DNA of 64,000 bases from NCBI GenBank assembly GCA_022822325.1, contig JAJEBW010000027.1:1-64000 (forward strand), given 5' to 3'. The DNA comes from Gemmatimonadota bacterium. GTDB taxonomy: Bacteria; Gemmatimonadota; Gemmatimonadetes; Longimicrobiales; Gaopeijiaceae. Each line of letters opens with the position of its first letter. Positions within the stretch are counted from its first letter, which is position 1. The position numbers were made by a program, and so were the translations under genes. This document shows, piece after piece, positions 17,004 through 25,494 of this stretch. Under the pieces are notes generated by a model. It did no database searches. It was given only the letters and a program-made list of their open reading frames with translations, and was not told where the DNA came from.

Positions 17004-19982
17004 ATGAGACGAATCTTCACCGCTGCGGGCCTCGCCCTTGCCCTGGCCGCCGGGGCGGACGCCCAACAGTCATCGCGAACCGAGCCCGTGCGGGGCATCC
17101 GCGACAACGGCACCGGGTACCATGCCCTGGTCGGCGCGCGGGTGGTCACCGGACCGGGAGAGGTCATCGAGAACGGCACGGTCGTGATCCGCGACGGGCT
17201 CATTCAGAGTGTCGGACGGGGACAGGATCCGCCCGCGGGCGCCCGGGTCTGGGAGATGGACGGGCTGACGGTCTATCCCGGCTTCATCGACGCGCACGCC
17301 GATCTGGGGATGGACGCCGTGCCCGAAGGGGGCGATGTCGGACCCACCCACTGGAATCCGCAGGTGCGGGCCTGGTTCAGCACCACGGCCAACCTCCAGG
17401 ACGACGAGGACCGGCGCGAGGCGCTGCGCTCCCAGGGATTCGGCACGGCTCTGGTGGTTCCCAAACAGGGGATCTTTCGGGGGACCGCGTCGGTGGTGAA
17501 TCTCGGCGAAGAGGGGGTGCGCGAGCGCATTCTGCGGCCCGATCTGGCCCAGTCGGTCGGATTTCAGCGCTCCTTCGCGCTCGGCGGCGCCTACCCGAAC
17601 TCGGCCATGGGCGTCATCGCCCTGATCAAGCAGACCTGGATGGACACCGACTGGTACGCGCGCGCCTGGGATGCCTACGAGACCAGTGGCCGCTCCTTCC
17701 TGCCGCCCGAAACCAGCGAGGCGCTCGCCGCGTTGCAGGACGCCGCCAACGGCCGCCAGCCGGTCCTCTTCGAGACGAACAGCGAGGAGGACTACCTGCG
17801 CGGACACAGGATCGCCAACGACTTCGGGCTGACCCCGTGGTTTCGCGGCAATGGGCTGGAATACCGGCTGATCGACGTTCTGCGCGGACGCACCGATCCG
17901 CTGATCGTTCCCCTGGACTTTCCCGACGCCCCGGATGTGGGCGACCCGGAGGCCGCGCTCAACGCGTCGCTGGCCGGGTTGCGCCACTGGTATCTGGCGC
18001 CGACGAGTCCGGCCCAGCTTGCCGACGCCGGGGTCTCCTTCGCGATCACGACCGACGGTCTCTCCTCGCTGAACGAGTTCCTGCCCAATCTGCGGATCGC
18101 GGTGGCGCGGGGGCTTGACGAGGACGACGCTTTGGCGGCGCTCACGACCACCCCGGCTTCCTGGCTCGGAATCGACCGGACGCATGGAACCATCGACGAG
18201 GGCAAGGTCGCGAACCTGGTGGTCAGCGAGGGCGACCTCTTCACCGAAGAGGCCACGGTGCGCGATGTCTGGGTGCAGGGAAGGGCCTACGGCATCACCC
18301 GCCCGGCGCAGATCGACCCGCGCGGAAGCTGGGAGATTGCCTCCGACGACGAGTGGGGATTCGACGCGATCCTCACCCTGGAGGGTCCGCTCAACCGGAT
18401 GCGGGGATCGATCGAGGTCGCGGGGGTGCGCTTCGACATGCCGGATGGGCTGCGCATCGATCTCGCTTCGGCGAGCGCGGTGGCGGAGACCGGCCGCATC
18501 GAGGCCCGCTTCGACGGCGAGGAGATGGGCTTTCAGGGAATGATCCTGCTCGCGGGATCGGTTCGCGGCGACGAGTTCTACGGTTGGACTTCGCTCCCGA
18601 ACGGCGCCGACCCCTCCTTCCGCGGCACCCGCATGGAGGGATTCGAGGGACGCGCGCGCGGCACGGTCGCGATGGACGTTCCCGAGATCGAGCTGCCCTT
18701 CATTCGCCCCATGATGGAGTACGGACGTTCGTCGCTGCCGGAACGGCCCGATGCGGTGATCGTGCGGGGCGCCACCGTCTGGACGCAGGGTCCGCAGGGA
18801 CGGCTGGAGAACGCCGATCTGCTGGTGGAGGCGGGAAGGGTGACCGCGGTCGGGACCGGCCTGGGCGCTCCGAGCGGCGCGGTGGAGATCGACGCGGCGG
18901 GCAAGCATGTGACGCCGGGGCTGATCGATCCGCACATCCATTCCGGTGTGAGCGCGGTGAACGAGAGCGGATTCGCGATCGTTCCCGAGGTGCGGATGGG
19001 CGAGGTCGTGACCCACAACAACATCTGGATGTACCGCCAGCTCGCCGGGGGACTGACGACCGCGCACATCAAGCACGGCTCGGCCAACCCGATCGGCGGC
19101 GAGAATGTGATCGTGAAGATGCGCTGGGGGGCGCTGCCGGAGGAGCTGATCCTCGAACACCCGGCCCGGACGGTGAAGTTCGCCCTGGGCGAGAACCCGA
19201 AGCGGCGGCAGGGACGCTACCCCGACACCCGCATGGGAACGCAGGAGATCATCCGCGATCACTTCATGGCGGCCCGCGACTACGAGCGCGCATGGGAGCG
19301 CTGGGAGGCCACCGGCGAAGGGATTCCGCCGCGCCGCGATCTGCGCATGGAGGCGATCCTGGACATCCTCGACCAGGAGCTGCTGATCTCCTCGCATGGC
19401 TACCGCGCCGACGAGTTCCTGGCGCTGGTGCGGCTGGCCGAAGAGTTCGGATTCCGCGTGCAGACGCTGCAGCACGGGGTGGAGGCGTACAAGATCGCGA
19501 CCGAACTGGCCAACTCCGGGGTGGCGGCGGTGGTGTGGAGCGATTGGGGCGCCTTCAAGATGGAGGCCTACGACGCCACCCTCTACAACGCGCGCATCCT
19601 CCTCGAGGCCGGGGTGACGACTTCGCTGCACTCCGACAACAGCGAGATCGCCAGCCGGATGAATTGGGAGGCGGGCAAGCTGTTGCGCTCCGGGCTGACC
19701 GAGGAGCAGGCGCTCTCCACCGTCACCAATGGTTCGGCGGCGGCCATCGCCATCGACGACCGCGTGGGCTCGCTGGAACCGGGCAAGGATGCGGACTTCG
19801 TCATCTGGAATGGCAATCCACTCTCCCAGTTCACCCGCGCGGAGCAGACATGGGTGGACGGACGACGCTACTTCTCGCTGGAGGAAGACGCCGCCATGCG
19901 GGAACGGATCGACAACGAGCGCGGCCAGCTCATTCAGGCCGTGCTGTCGGCCGGAGGCGCCGCCGCACGAGGAACCAACTGA
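17004..19982 (+). CDS. exported double-domain amidohydrolase
   Basis: 992 residues with a signal peptide (MRRIFTAAGLALALAAGADAQ). It holds two amidohydrolase-superfamily domains. The first (about 40-500) opens with YPGFIDAHADLG, where the HxH metal motif reads HAD, and ends DRTHGTIDEGKVANLVV. The second (about 590-990) has a proper HxH in VTPGLIDPHIHSGV, later GLTTAHIKHGSANPIGG, LHSDN and DRVGSLEPGKDADFVIWNGN. The first domain has therefore probably lost activity while the second is likely a Zn hydrolase of imidazolonepropionase/prolidase type acting on a cyclic amide or dipeptide in the periplasm. ATG 17004 has GGAG 5 bases upstream. Followed directly by a related gene. Confidence 0.85.
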   Translation: MRRIFTAAGLALALAAGADAQQSSRTEPVRGIRDNGTGYHALVGARVVTGPGEVIENGTVVIRDGLIQSVGRGQDPPAGARVWEMDGLTVYPGFIDAHADLGMDAVPEGGDVGPTHWNPQVRAWFSTTANLQDDEDRREALRSQGFGTALVVPKQGIFRGTASVVNLGEEGVRERILRPDLAQSVGFQRSFALGGAYPNSAMGVIALIKQTWMDTDWYARAWDAYETSGRSFLPPETSEALAALQDAANGRQPVLFETNSEEDYLRGHRIANDFGLTPWFRGNGLEYRLIDVLRGRTDPLIVPLDFPDAPDVGDPEAALNASLAGLRHWYLAPTSPAQLADAGVSFAITTDGLSSLNEFLPNLRIAVARGLDEDDALAALTTTPASWLGIDRTHGTIDEGKVANLVVSEGDLFTEEATVRDVWVQGRAYGITRPAQIDPRGSWEIASDDEWGFDAILTLEGPLNRMRGSIEVAGVRFDMPDGLRIDLASASAVAETGRIEARFDGEEMGFQGMILLAGSVRGDEFYGWTSLPNGADPSFRGTRMEGFEGRARGTVAMDVPEIELPFIRPMMEYGRSSLPERPDAVIVRGATVWTQGPQGRLENADLLVEAGRVTAVGTGLGAPSGAVEIDAAGKHVTPGLIDPHIHSGVSAVNESGFAIVPEVRMGEVVTHNNIWMYRQLAGGLTTAHIKHGSANPIGGENVIVKMRWGALPEELILEHPARTVKFALGENPKRRQGRYPDTRMGTQEIIRDHFMAARDYERAWERWEATGEGIPPRRDLRMEAILDILDQELLISSHGYRADEFLALVRLAEEFGFRVQTLQHGVEAYKIATELANSGVAAVVWSDWGAFKMEAYDATLYNARILLEAGVTTSLHSDNSEIASRMNWEAGKLLRSGLTEEQALSTVTNGSAAAIAIDDRVGSLEPGKDADFVIWNGNPLSQFTRAEQTWVDGRRYFSLEEDAAMRERIDNERGQLIQAVLSAGGAAARGTN

Positions 19983-20065
19983 TGCAGGCTGCCATGCGAG
20001 GGACCGGGCAAGGCATCGCGACCGCGCGAAAGAAGACCACCACGATGAGAGGAATGACGACAGCC

Positions 20066-21442
20066 ATGCGAGGAAACATGAGAGGGATTCGATCCCGGTG
20101 CGGCGGTCTGTCCGCCCTGATCCTGACCACCATCGCCGTCGCCGCGGCGGCGGTGTGGCCTGTCCAAACGAGCGCGCAGGTACGGATGACGGTTCCGCCC
20201 CAGTCGCAGGCGGTGGCGCTCCAGGGCGCGACGATCCACACCGTCACCCAGGGCGTGATCGAGAACGGCACGATCGTCTTCGAGAACGGGGTGATCACCC
20301 AGGTCGGCGCCGAGGTCGAGATTCCGGCGGGCGCGCAGATCGTGGATGCGACGGGCAAGCACATCTACCCCGGCCTGATCGACGCCTACAGCACGGTGGG
20401 GATTGCGGAGATCGGCGCCGTCGACGTCTCCAACGACGTGAACGAGCTGGGCGACTTCAACCCGAATGTGCGCGCCGACATCGCGGTCAACGCCGAAAGC
20501 CGGCACATCGGGACAACCCGTTCGGCGGGCGTCCTCACCACCCTGACGACGCCGGGGGGCGGACTCGTCTCCGGCATGTCCTCGGCGATGAGCCTGGAGG
20601 GCTGGAGCTGGGAGGAGATGTCGCTCGAATCGGCGGCCGCGCTGAATGTGAACTGGCCGAACCCGCGTGGGCGACGCTTCCGCGGGGGCGGCGGCCGCTT
20701 CTTCGGGGGAGGCCCGCCACCGGAGATGCCGACCTACGCGGAACAGGTGCAGCAGCTCAAGGACTTCTTCGCCGAGGCGCGCGCCTACCGCGATGCCGTG
20801 GCAGCGGGCGAGGAGGTGCGCAGCGATTCGCGTTACGCCGCCATGATCCCGGCGCTGAACGGCGAGATCCCGGTGGTCGTCGCGGCCGACGGCGCGGCCC
20901 AGATCAACGACGCCATCACCTGGGGCCAGGAAGAGGGCCTGAGGATCGTGATTCGCGGAGGCCGCGACGCCATTCATGTCGCCGACCGGCTGGCCACCAA
21001 CGACATCCCGGTCATCCTCACCTCGACGATGGCCGCCCCCGGCCGCCAGTACGAGGGCTACGACGGCGCCTACACCATGCCCGCCCGCCTTCACGAGGCC
21101 GGCGTGCGCTTCGCCATCTCCGGCGGATCCGGCTCGCTCTACTCGAACCGGCTGCCCTGGGAAGCGGGCGTCGCAGTCGCCTTCGGACTCCCCGAAGAGG
21201 AGGCGCTCAGGGCGGTCACCATCAACGCCGCCGAGTTCATGGGCATCGACGACCGGGTCGGTTCACTGGAACCCGGCAAGCAGGCCACCCTCCTGATCAC
21301 CACCGGCACCCCCCTGGACATGACCAGCGAGATCGAGCAGGCCTACATCCAGGGCCGCGAACTCGACATGATGGACATCCAGAAGTGGTTCTTCGAGAAG
21401 TACATGACCAAGGTCATGCAGCAGATGAGGAGGATTTCGTAA
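20066..21442 (+). CDS. exported amidohydrolase-family protein with degenerate metal site
   Basis: About 458 residues after a signal peptide (GGLSALILTTIAVAAAAVWP...AQ). It has the amidohydrolase frame (VALQGATIHTVTQGVIENGT, GKHIYPGLIDAYS, DRVGSLEPGKQATLLITTG). The HxH motif at the end of strand one is replaced by IDAYSTVG, and the later histidine ligands are not evident, so catalysis by the usual bimetal mechanism is doubtful. A glycine/arginine/phenylalanine-rich loop (RGRRFRGGGGRFFGGG) follows. The open frame begins at ATG 19982, overlapping the previous stop (TGATG); several in-frame ATGs follow, and 20066 has GAGAGGA upstream. Probably a partner of the preceding protein. Confidence 0.78.
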   Translation: MRGNMRGIRSRCGGLSALILTTIAVAAAAVWPVQTSAQVRMTVPPQSQAVALQGATIHTVTQGVIENGTIVFENGVITQVGAEVEIPAGAQIVDATGKHIYPGLIDAYSTVGIAEIGAVDVSNDVNELGDFNPNVRADIAVNAESRHIGTTRSAGVLTTLTTPGGGLVSGMSSAMSLEGWSWEEMSLESAAALNVNWPNPRGRRFRGGGGRFFGGGPPPEMPTYAEQVQQLKDFFAEARAYRDAVAAGEEVRSDSRYAAMIPALNGEIPVVVAADGAAQINDAITWGQEEGLRIVIRGGRDAIHVADRLATNDIPVILTSTMAAPGRQYEGYDGAYTMPARLHEAGVRFAISGGSGSLYSNRLPWEAGVAVAFGLPEEEALRAVTINAAEFMGIDDRVGSLEPGKQATLLITTGTPLDMTSEIEQAYIQGRELDMMDIQKWFFEKYMTKVMQQMRRIS

Positions 21443-21700
21443 GAGGGGATTCGCCGGGGATCGATCACGCAGACGCGCCTGGGATCGCCCGGTTCAGGCG
21501 CGAGCAGCTCGCTTCGCGGCGTCGTCCGGCAAGCCGAATGTCCGCATCTGAAGTCTTCCTGCGACGGAAGGTCTCCCTTGCGGCGGAGGGGGCGACCGCG
21601 ACATGGCCCGTCGGCTGACTACGGGGCAGCCATTGGCACCTCTGTTCGACCAGGAGGCGTCGATTCACTCGAACGGGCACGACGATTGCGGCGTAGCTGC

Positions 21701-21734
21701 CGACCCCTTCAGGAATTCGACCCCTTCAGGAAGT
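21701..21734. repeat. 17-base tandem duplication at the 3' end of vsr
   Basis: Two adjacent 17-base units differ at one base. The vsr stop (TGA at 21711-21709, minus strand) lies in the distal copy. Because 17 is not a multiple of three, the duplication shifts the reading frame and sets the present C-terminus. Confidence 0.7.
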
Positions 21735-22128
21735 CCGCAATCCGCTCCGCCACCGCTTCCCGGTCCCTCGTCTCGCACTCCCAGATGACCAGCGTTCGCC
21801 AGCCCAGCCTGCTCAGCGCCGTCAGGTTCCGCCGGTCCCGGACGACGTTGCCCTGGAACTTCTTCGTCCAGTAGTTCTCGCGGGTGCTCGGAGTGGAGGC
21901 GTACTTGCACCCCGGGTGCCGGTGCCAGAAGCATCCGTGGACCATGATGACGGCCCGGTACTTCGGGAATACCAGGTCTGGCGTTCCCGGCAGATCCCTG
22001 CGGTGCAGCCGATAGCGGAACCCGAGCCCGTGCGCGATTCGGCGAACGATCATCTCCGGCCTGGTGTCCCGGCTGCGCACCCGCGACATGATCCTGCTGC
22101 GGGTTTCGGGATCCACCGTGTCGGTCAA
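21709..22128 (-). CDS. vsr: very short patch repair endonuclease Vsr
   Basis: 139 residues. Vsr nicks DNA 5' of T in T:G mismatches that arise when 5-methylcytosine deaminates. The family pattern is complete: DPETRSRIMSRVRSRDTRPE, FRYRLHRRDLPGTPDLVFP with the catalytic Asp, VMVHGCFWHRHPGC (here VIMVHGCFWH) with Zn-binding Cys and His, and NYWTKKFQGNVVRD. Vsr normally accompanies a Dcm-type cytosine methylase; none is present, so it is an orphan. Base composition is lower in GC than the neighbours, suggesting transfer. The 266 bases downstream (21443-21708) show no recognisable gene. The C-terminus is set by a tandem duplication. Confidence 0.93.
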   Translation of the reverse strand: MTDTVDPETRSRIMSRVRSRDTRPEMIVRRIAHGLGFRYRLHRRDLPGTPDLVFPKYRAVIMVHGCFWHRHPGCKYASTPSTRENYWTKKFQGNVVRDRRNLTALSRLGWRTLVIWECETRDREAVAERIADFLKGSNS

Positions 22129-22144
22129 TGAAACGCCTTTCCCC

Positions 22145-23938
22145 TCACCCCCCCACCCCCACCGCCCGCGCCACCACCATCCCCGATCCCCCCGCCATCG
22201 CGCGGTAATACCTCACGAAGCGGCGCGTCTCCGGCACGTCGTAGCTGGCAAGGTTCTGCGCCCAGCGGAATGCGATCGGCTGAAACCAGAGTTCGGCCTC
22301 GACGGTGAAGGGGGCGTTGGCGGCGTTGACCGGCACCGTGTAGTGGACCCGGTCCGAGCCCGCGGTGAAGTCCGGGTCGGCGGCGGCGTTGCCCACCACC
22401 TGGACGCGGGGGTCGGCGCGCGCCTCGTCAAAGCCGTCGGGGAGGATGCGGTTGTCCTTGATCCAGCGCGCCGCCGACATGAGGCCGGTCGTTACGGCGC
22501 CATCCGAGTCGGCCATGACGCCCTGGTAGATTTGAACCTGATCCGGTGTGGTGATCACGGTGTGGTGCGGCTCGAAGCGCGAGCCGTCGTCGTCGTGATC
22601 GTCGCCGACCAGCCTGCCATCGGCTCCCGGCGCGCCCGAATCGAAGACGCGCTCGCCCCAGCGGTCGGTCACCGCGAAGCGCAGCCACGCCCGCCGCGAC
22701 GGGTAGGCGGTCGGGAACTTGTGGCCCGCCTGGTTGCGCACCGTGACCGTGGCCTCGAGGCGGCCGCCTCCGATCCCGATCGCGCTCATTTCGAGGGTGG
22801 CGGTGGCGGTGCGGAGGTGGTCGGCGGTGCGGGTTGCGGCGAGCTCCAGCTCCTGGGACGGCGCCGTGACGCCGAGCTCGGCGCGGTAGCGGTTCAACAT
22901 TCGCAGCATGAAGAAGTTGCCGCCCCGGAAGACATGCCGCGACACCTCCGGCCGGGCCCGTCCCAGCACCCGGGTGACCGGCACATCCTCGCCGACTTCG
23001 GGCATGTGACAGTCCTGGCAACTGTGTTCCCGTTCGGCGCCCTCCGCGTAGGCGCTCGCCTGCCATTCCAGATAGGGGGACTGTTCGGGGAAGGCGGGAC
23101 CGTCGCCGCCGGGCCGGACCGGGTGGGTAACGACGGTGTGACACGATGCGCAGAACCCGGACGAGCTCAGGTGTTCGCCCTGGGTGGGGCGGAAGCCGGT
23201 GGCGGAGTGCATGATCCCGACGCCGCCCGAATCCGGCTCGAAGGGGCCGAAGATGGCGCGTCCCTCGGGCGGGGAGGTGGAAGCGACGACAAAGCGCGCG
23301 GTGAAGCTCTCCTCGCCGCCGAGCCCGTCGGGCTGAATCTGGTGGCAGAGCGCGCAGGAGACTCCGTCGGCGGCCAGTTCCGCGTGGGGTCCGTCCGCGC
23401 CGCCGATCGGCAGGTTCGCAAAGACCTCGCCGGAGTTCCCGCTCTGGAGCGCGGCCACCGTCGCCATCGGCATGTGGCAGCGCGCGCACTCGGCCTCGAT
23501 CGCGGCCGCCGCATCGGGATGGTCCATGATTTCGCGGCGCACAGCGGCCTGGAAGTAGGGGTCGCGGGCCGCGTTGGCCATCATCGAGGCGCGCCAGTCG
23601 AAGCCGATCGAGACGTCGACGCCGTCGCTGGCGCTCACGCCCTTGTGGCAGGCCACGCAACGGTCGGAGGTGCGGAAGTGATCGGCCGGGTTGGTCTGGG
23701 CGGCCGCGCGCGAGACCGCGAGAACCGGCCAGAGGAGCGACAACAGGACCGCCGCCAGCGCGGAGGCGGTGGCCGCGAACCGGAGGGCGGCCGCCGCTCC
23801 GGCGACGAAGCCGCATCGGGGTTCGGACGTGCGCACGGAGCGGGGGTTCTTCCGCGGAGCGCGCAGTCCCGCAGGCGCACCGCCGCGAACGATCTCCCTT
23901 TGCCACGATGGAAAACGGACCGGGCCCGAACTCTTCAT
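22145..23938 (-). CDS. exported pentaheme c-type cytochrome
   Basis: About 597 residues. A hydrophobic segment (ALAAVLLSLLWPVLAVSRAAAQ) acts as signal. Five CxxCH heme motifs follow: CVACHK near residue 94, CARCHM, CALCHQ, CASCHT and CQDCHM. The C-terminal 250 residues lack hemes and look like a beta-rich domain (LEATVTVRNQAGHKFPTAYPSRRAWLRF). HKFPT is seen in several multiheme cytochromes with an appended beta-domain. Likely a periplasmic electron carrier or oxidoreductase. It overlaps the end of the upstream cytochrome gene if GTG 23950/23947 is used; ATG 23938 has GAAGGG about 11 bases upstream. Second gene of a two-gene unit. Confidence 0.85.
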   Translation of the reverse strand: MKSSGPVRFPSWQREIVRGGAPAGLRAPRKNPRSVRTSEPRCGFVAGAAAALRFAATASALAAVLLSLLWPVLAVSRAAAQTNPADHFRTSDRCVACHKGVSASDGVDVSIGFDWRASMMANAARDPYFQAAVRREIMDHPDAAAAIEAECARCHMPMATVAALQSGNSGEVFANLPIGGADGPHAELAADGVSCALCHQIQPDGLGGEESFTARFVVASTSPPEGRAIFGPFEPDSGGVGIMHSATGFRPTQGEHLSSSGFCASCHTVVTHPVRPGGDGPAFPEQSPYLEWQASAYAEGAEREHSCQDCHMPEVGEDVPVTRVLGRARPEVSRHVFRGGNFFMLRMLNRYRAELGVTAPSQELELAATRTADHLRTATATLEMSAIGIGGGRLEATVTVRNQAGHKFPTAYPSRRAWLRFAVTDRWGERVFDSGAPGADGRLVGDDHDDDGSRFEPHHTVITTPDQVQIYQGVMADSDGAVTTGLMSAARWIKDNRILPDGFDEARADPRVQVVGNAAADPDFTAGSDRVHYTVPVNAANAPFTVEAELWFQPIAFRWAQNLASYDVPETRRFVRYYRAMAGGSGMVVARAVGVGG

Positions 23939-23943
23939 CCTCG

Positions 23944-25254
23944 TCACCACCCTTCGAAAAAGCCGCCGTCAAACCAGTCCAGCAGCACATAGGCCAGGAA
24001 CCGCACCGGGCGGGGAGCATTTTCGTTGTCGCCGCGCGCGGGAATGAGCAACCCGAAGTTGGCGAGCACATGCTGCCGGGTGTTGAGCGCAACCTGGAAC
24101 TGCGGAACAAGATCGAGCTGGATTTCGGCGCCGGACTCGAACTCGCGCCTGGCCTGGGTCTCGATCATCGGCGTCCAGGCGCGTCCCCAATCGCCCTCGG
24201 TGAAGGTTCGGCCGATCACGAAGCGTCCGAATGCCTCGTTGTGACCGCCGTCGTAGAGGGGCGTCTCGAATCCCGTCTGGGCCTGAATGAAGGCGTCGTC
24301 GGCCAGAATCTTGCCGAATGACACGAATCCCTCCAGCGCGCTGCCCGCCGCCCCCAGCCCCGCCGCCTCGTCCCCGGTCGAGAGGATCACCTCGCCGCCC
24401 ACCGAGAGGATCGTGCCCGTCTCCAGGCTGTGCGAGAGCGCGTGCTTGACGCCCAGCACCACGTCGCCCAGGCCGTGCCGCCACCCCTCCTCCGCCGCGC
24501 CCGCCCGCGCATTCGCCGCCCGGCCACCCGCCGCCTGCCCACCCGCCGCCTGCCCACCCGCCACCCGCCGCGACGGCCCCTCGGGATTTCCATGCTCGTG
24601 ATCGTGATCGTCCGCGACGCCGTGGCCACCGCTCCACCCGTAGGGGATCACCAGCTCGACCTGGCTGCGGGGACCGAAGCGGTATTCGTACACATAGGCG
24701 CCCATGACGCCGCCGTCGCCCTCCAGATCGACCCCCGCCTCCACCACCCACTCGTCCTCCGGGTAGGCCTTCTCGGTGAGGAGCGGCCGCGGGAGGTTGA
24801 GCTCGCCGCGCGGCCAGTTGGCATCGGTGCAGAGGGTGCGGATGTAGCCCATCACCCGGGCGAGCTGCTCCACGGTCAGCGCCCCGCGAAAGGCCGGCAT
24901 CATCTCGCTGAAGCCCCGCACCGGTCCGCCCTCGTGCGCCACCGCGATCCAGTCGCCATCGGGTTCGCGCGCCGCAAAGTCGCAGTCGGTGAAATCGGGG
25001 AGCTCCTCCTCGAAGGCGACCTGGTAGCGGTCCAGGCCGGTGCCGTCCAGTCCGTGACAGTTGGCGCAGGAGGCCGCGTAGATCGTCTCGCCGCTCGCGT
25101 TGGCCAGATCCTCGCCATTCGCGGCCAGGGGAAGCTGAGCCGGAGCGGATGCGGGCAGGCCGCCCAGGAGAGCCAGCGCGATTCCCGCCGCGGAGGTCAA
25201 CCGTCGCGCGACAGCCGGCCGATGGGCGCACGCCGTCCGCTGCATCGGCGCCAT
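23944..25254 (-). CDS. c-type cytochrome fused to an outer-membrane-like beta domain
   Basis: Signal peptide (RLTSAAGIALALLGGLPASAPAQ), then one monoheme cytochrome c domain with CANCHGLDGTG and a methionine ligand likely in EMMPAF. A region of about 250 residues with alternating beta strands and aromatic ends (YVYEYRFGPRSQVELVIPYGW, FGRFVIGRTF, RFLAYVLLDWFDGG) follows and resembles an outer-membrane transporter-like barrel. A His/Asp-rich loop (DDHDHEHG) and a repeat-encoded Gly/Gln/Ala linker sit between strands. The frame is open from GTG 25293; ATGs at 25254 and 25245 better match the signal peptide. Probably passes electrons to the pentaheme protein encoded downstream. Confidence 0.75.
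   Translation of the reverse strand: MAPMQRTACAHRPAVARRLTSAAGIALALLGGLPASAPAQLPLAANGEDLANASGETIYAASCANCHGLDGTGLDRYQVAFEEELPDFTDCDFAAREPDGDWIAVAHEGGPVRGFSEMMPAFRGALTVEQLARVMGYIRTLCTDANWPRGELNLPRPLLTEKAYPEDEWVVEAGVDLEGDGGVMGAYVYEYRFGPRSQVELVIPYGWSGGHGVADDHDHEHGNPEGPSRRVAGGQAAGGQAAGGRAANARAGAAEEGWRHGLGDVVLGVKHALSHSLETGTILSVGGEVILSTGDEAAGLGAAGSALEGFVSFGKILADDAFIQAQTGFETPLYDGGHNEAFGRFVIGRTFTEGDWGRAWTPMIETQARREFESGAEIQLDLVPQFQVALNTRQHVLANFGLLIPARGDNENAPRPVRFLAYVLLDWFDGGFFEGW
24526..24555 (-). repeat. 15-base in-frame tandem repeat in the cytochrome gene
   Basis: Two perfect 15-base units and a partial third encode a GGQAA-type linker after the histidine-rich loop. Being a multiple of three, the copy number can vary without breaking the frame. 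Confidence 0.75.
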
Positions 25255-25494
25255 CCGGTGGTTGGGCACAGTCAGATCTTCTTCAGAAGCCACCGGAGGA
25301 TGGCCCGCACGATGGTCTTGATGATATTACCCATGGGTCCAAGAATGGGGCGAAGCGGTCGGTCCTGTCAAAGCGGCCCCGGTCGAAACCGCGGTTGGCG
25401 AAGCTGCGTGGGCGGGCGCCGCGCTGTCGAAGCCGTGCCGTCGAAGCCGGACTGGCGAAGCCGCCCGGTCAGGACCTCGTCGTCGAAACGCCGG

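Noticed and set aside
21443..21708. Short open frames downstream of the amidohydrolase, possible methylase remnant
   Set aside because: No methylase motif is visible in any frame.
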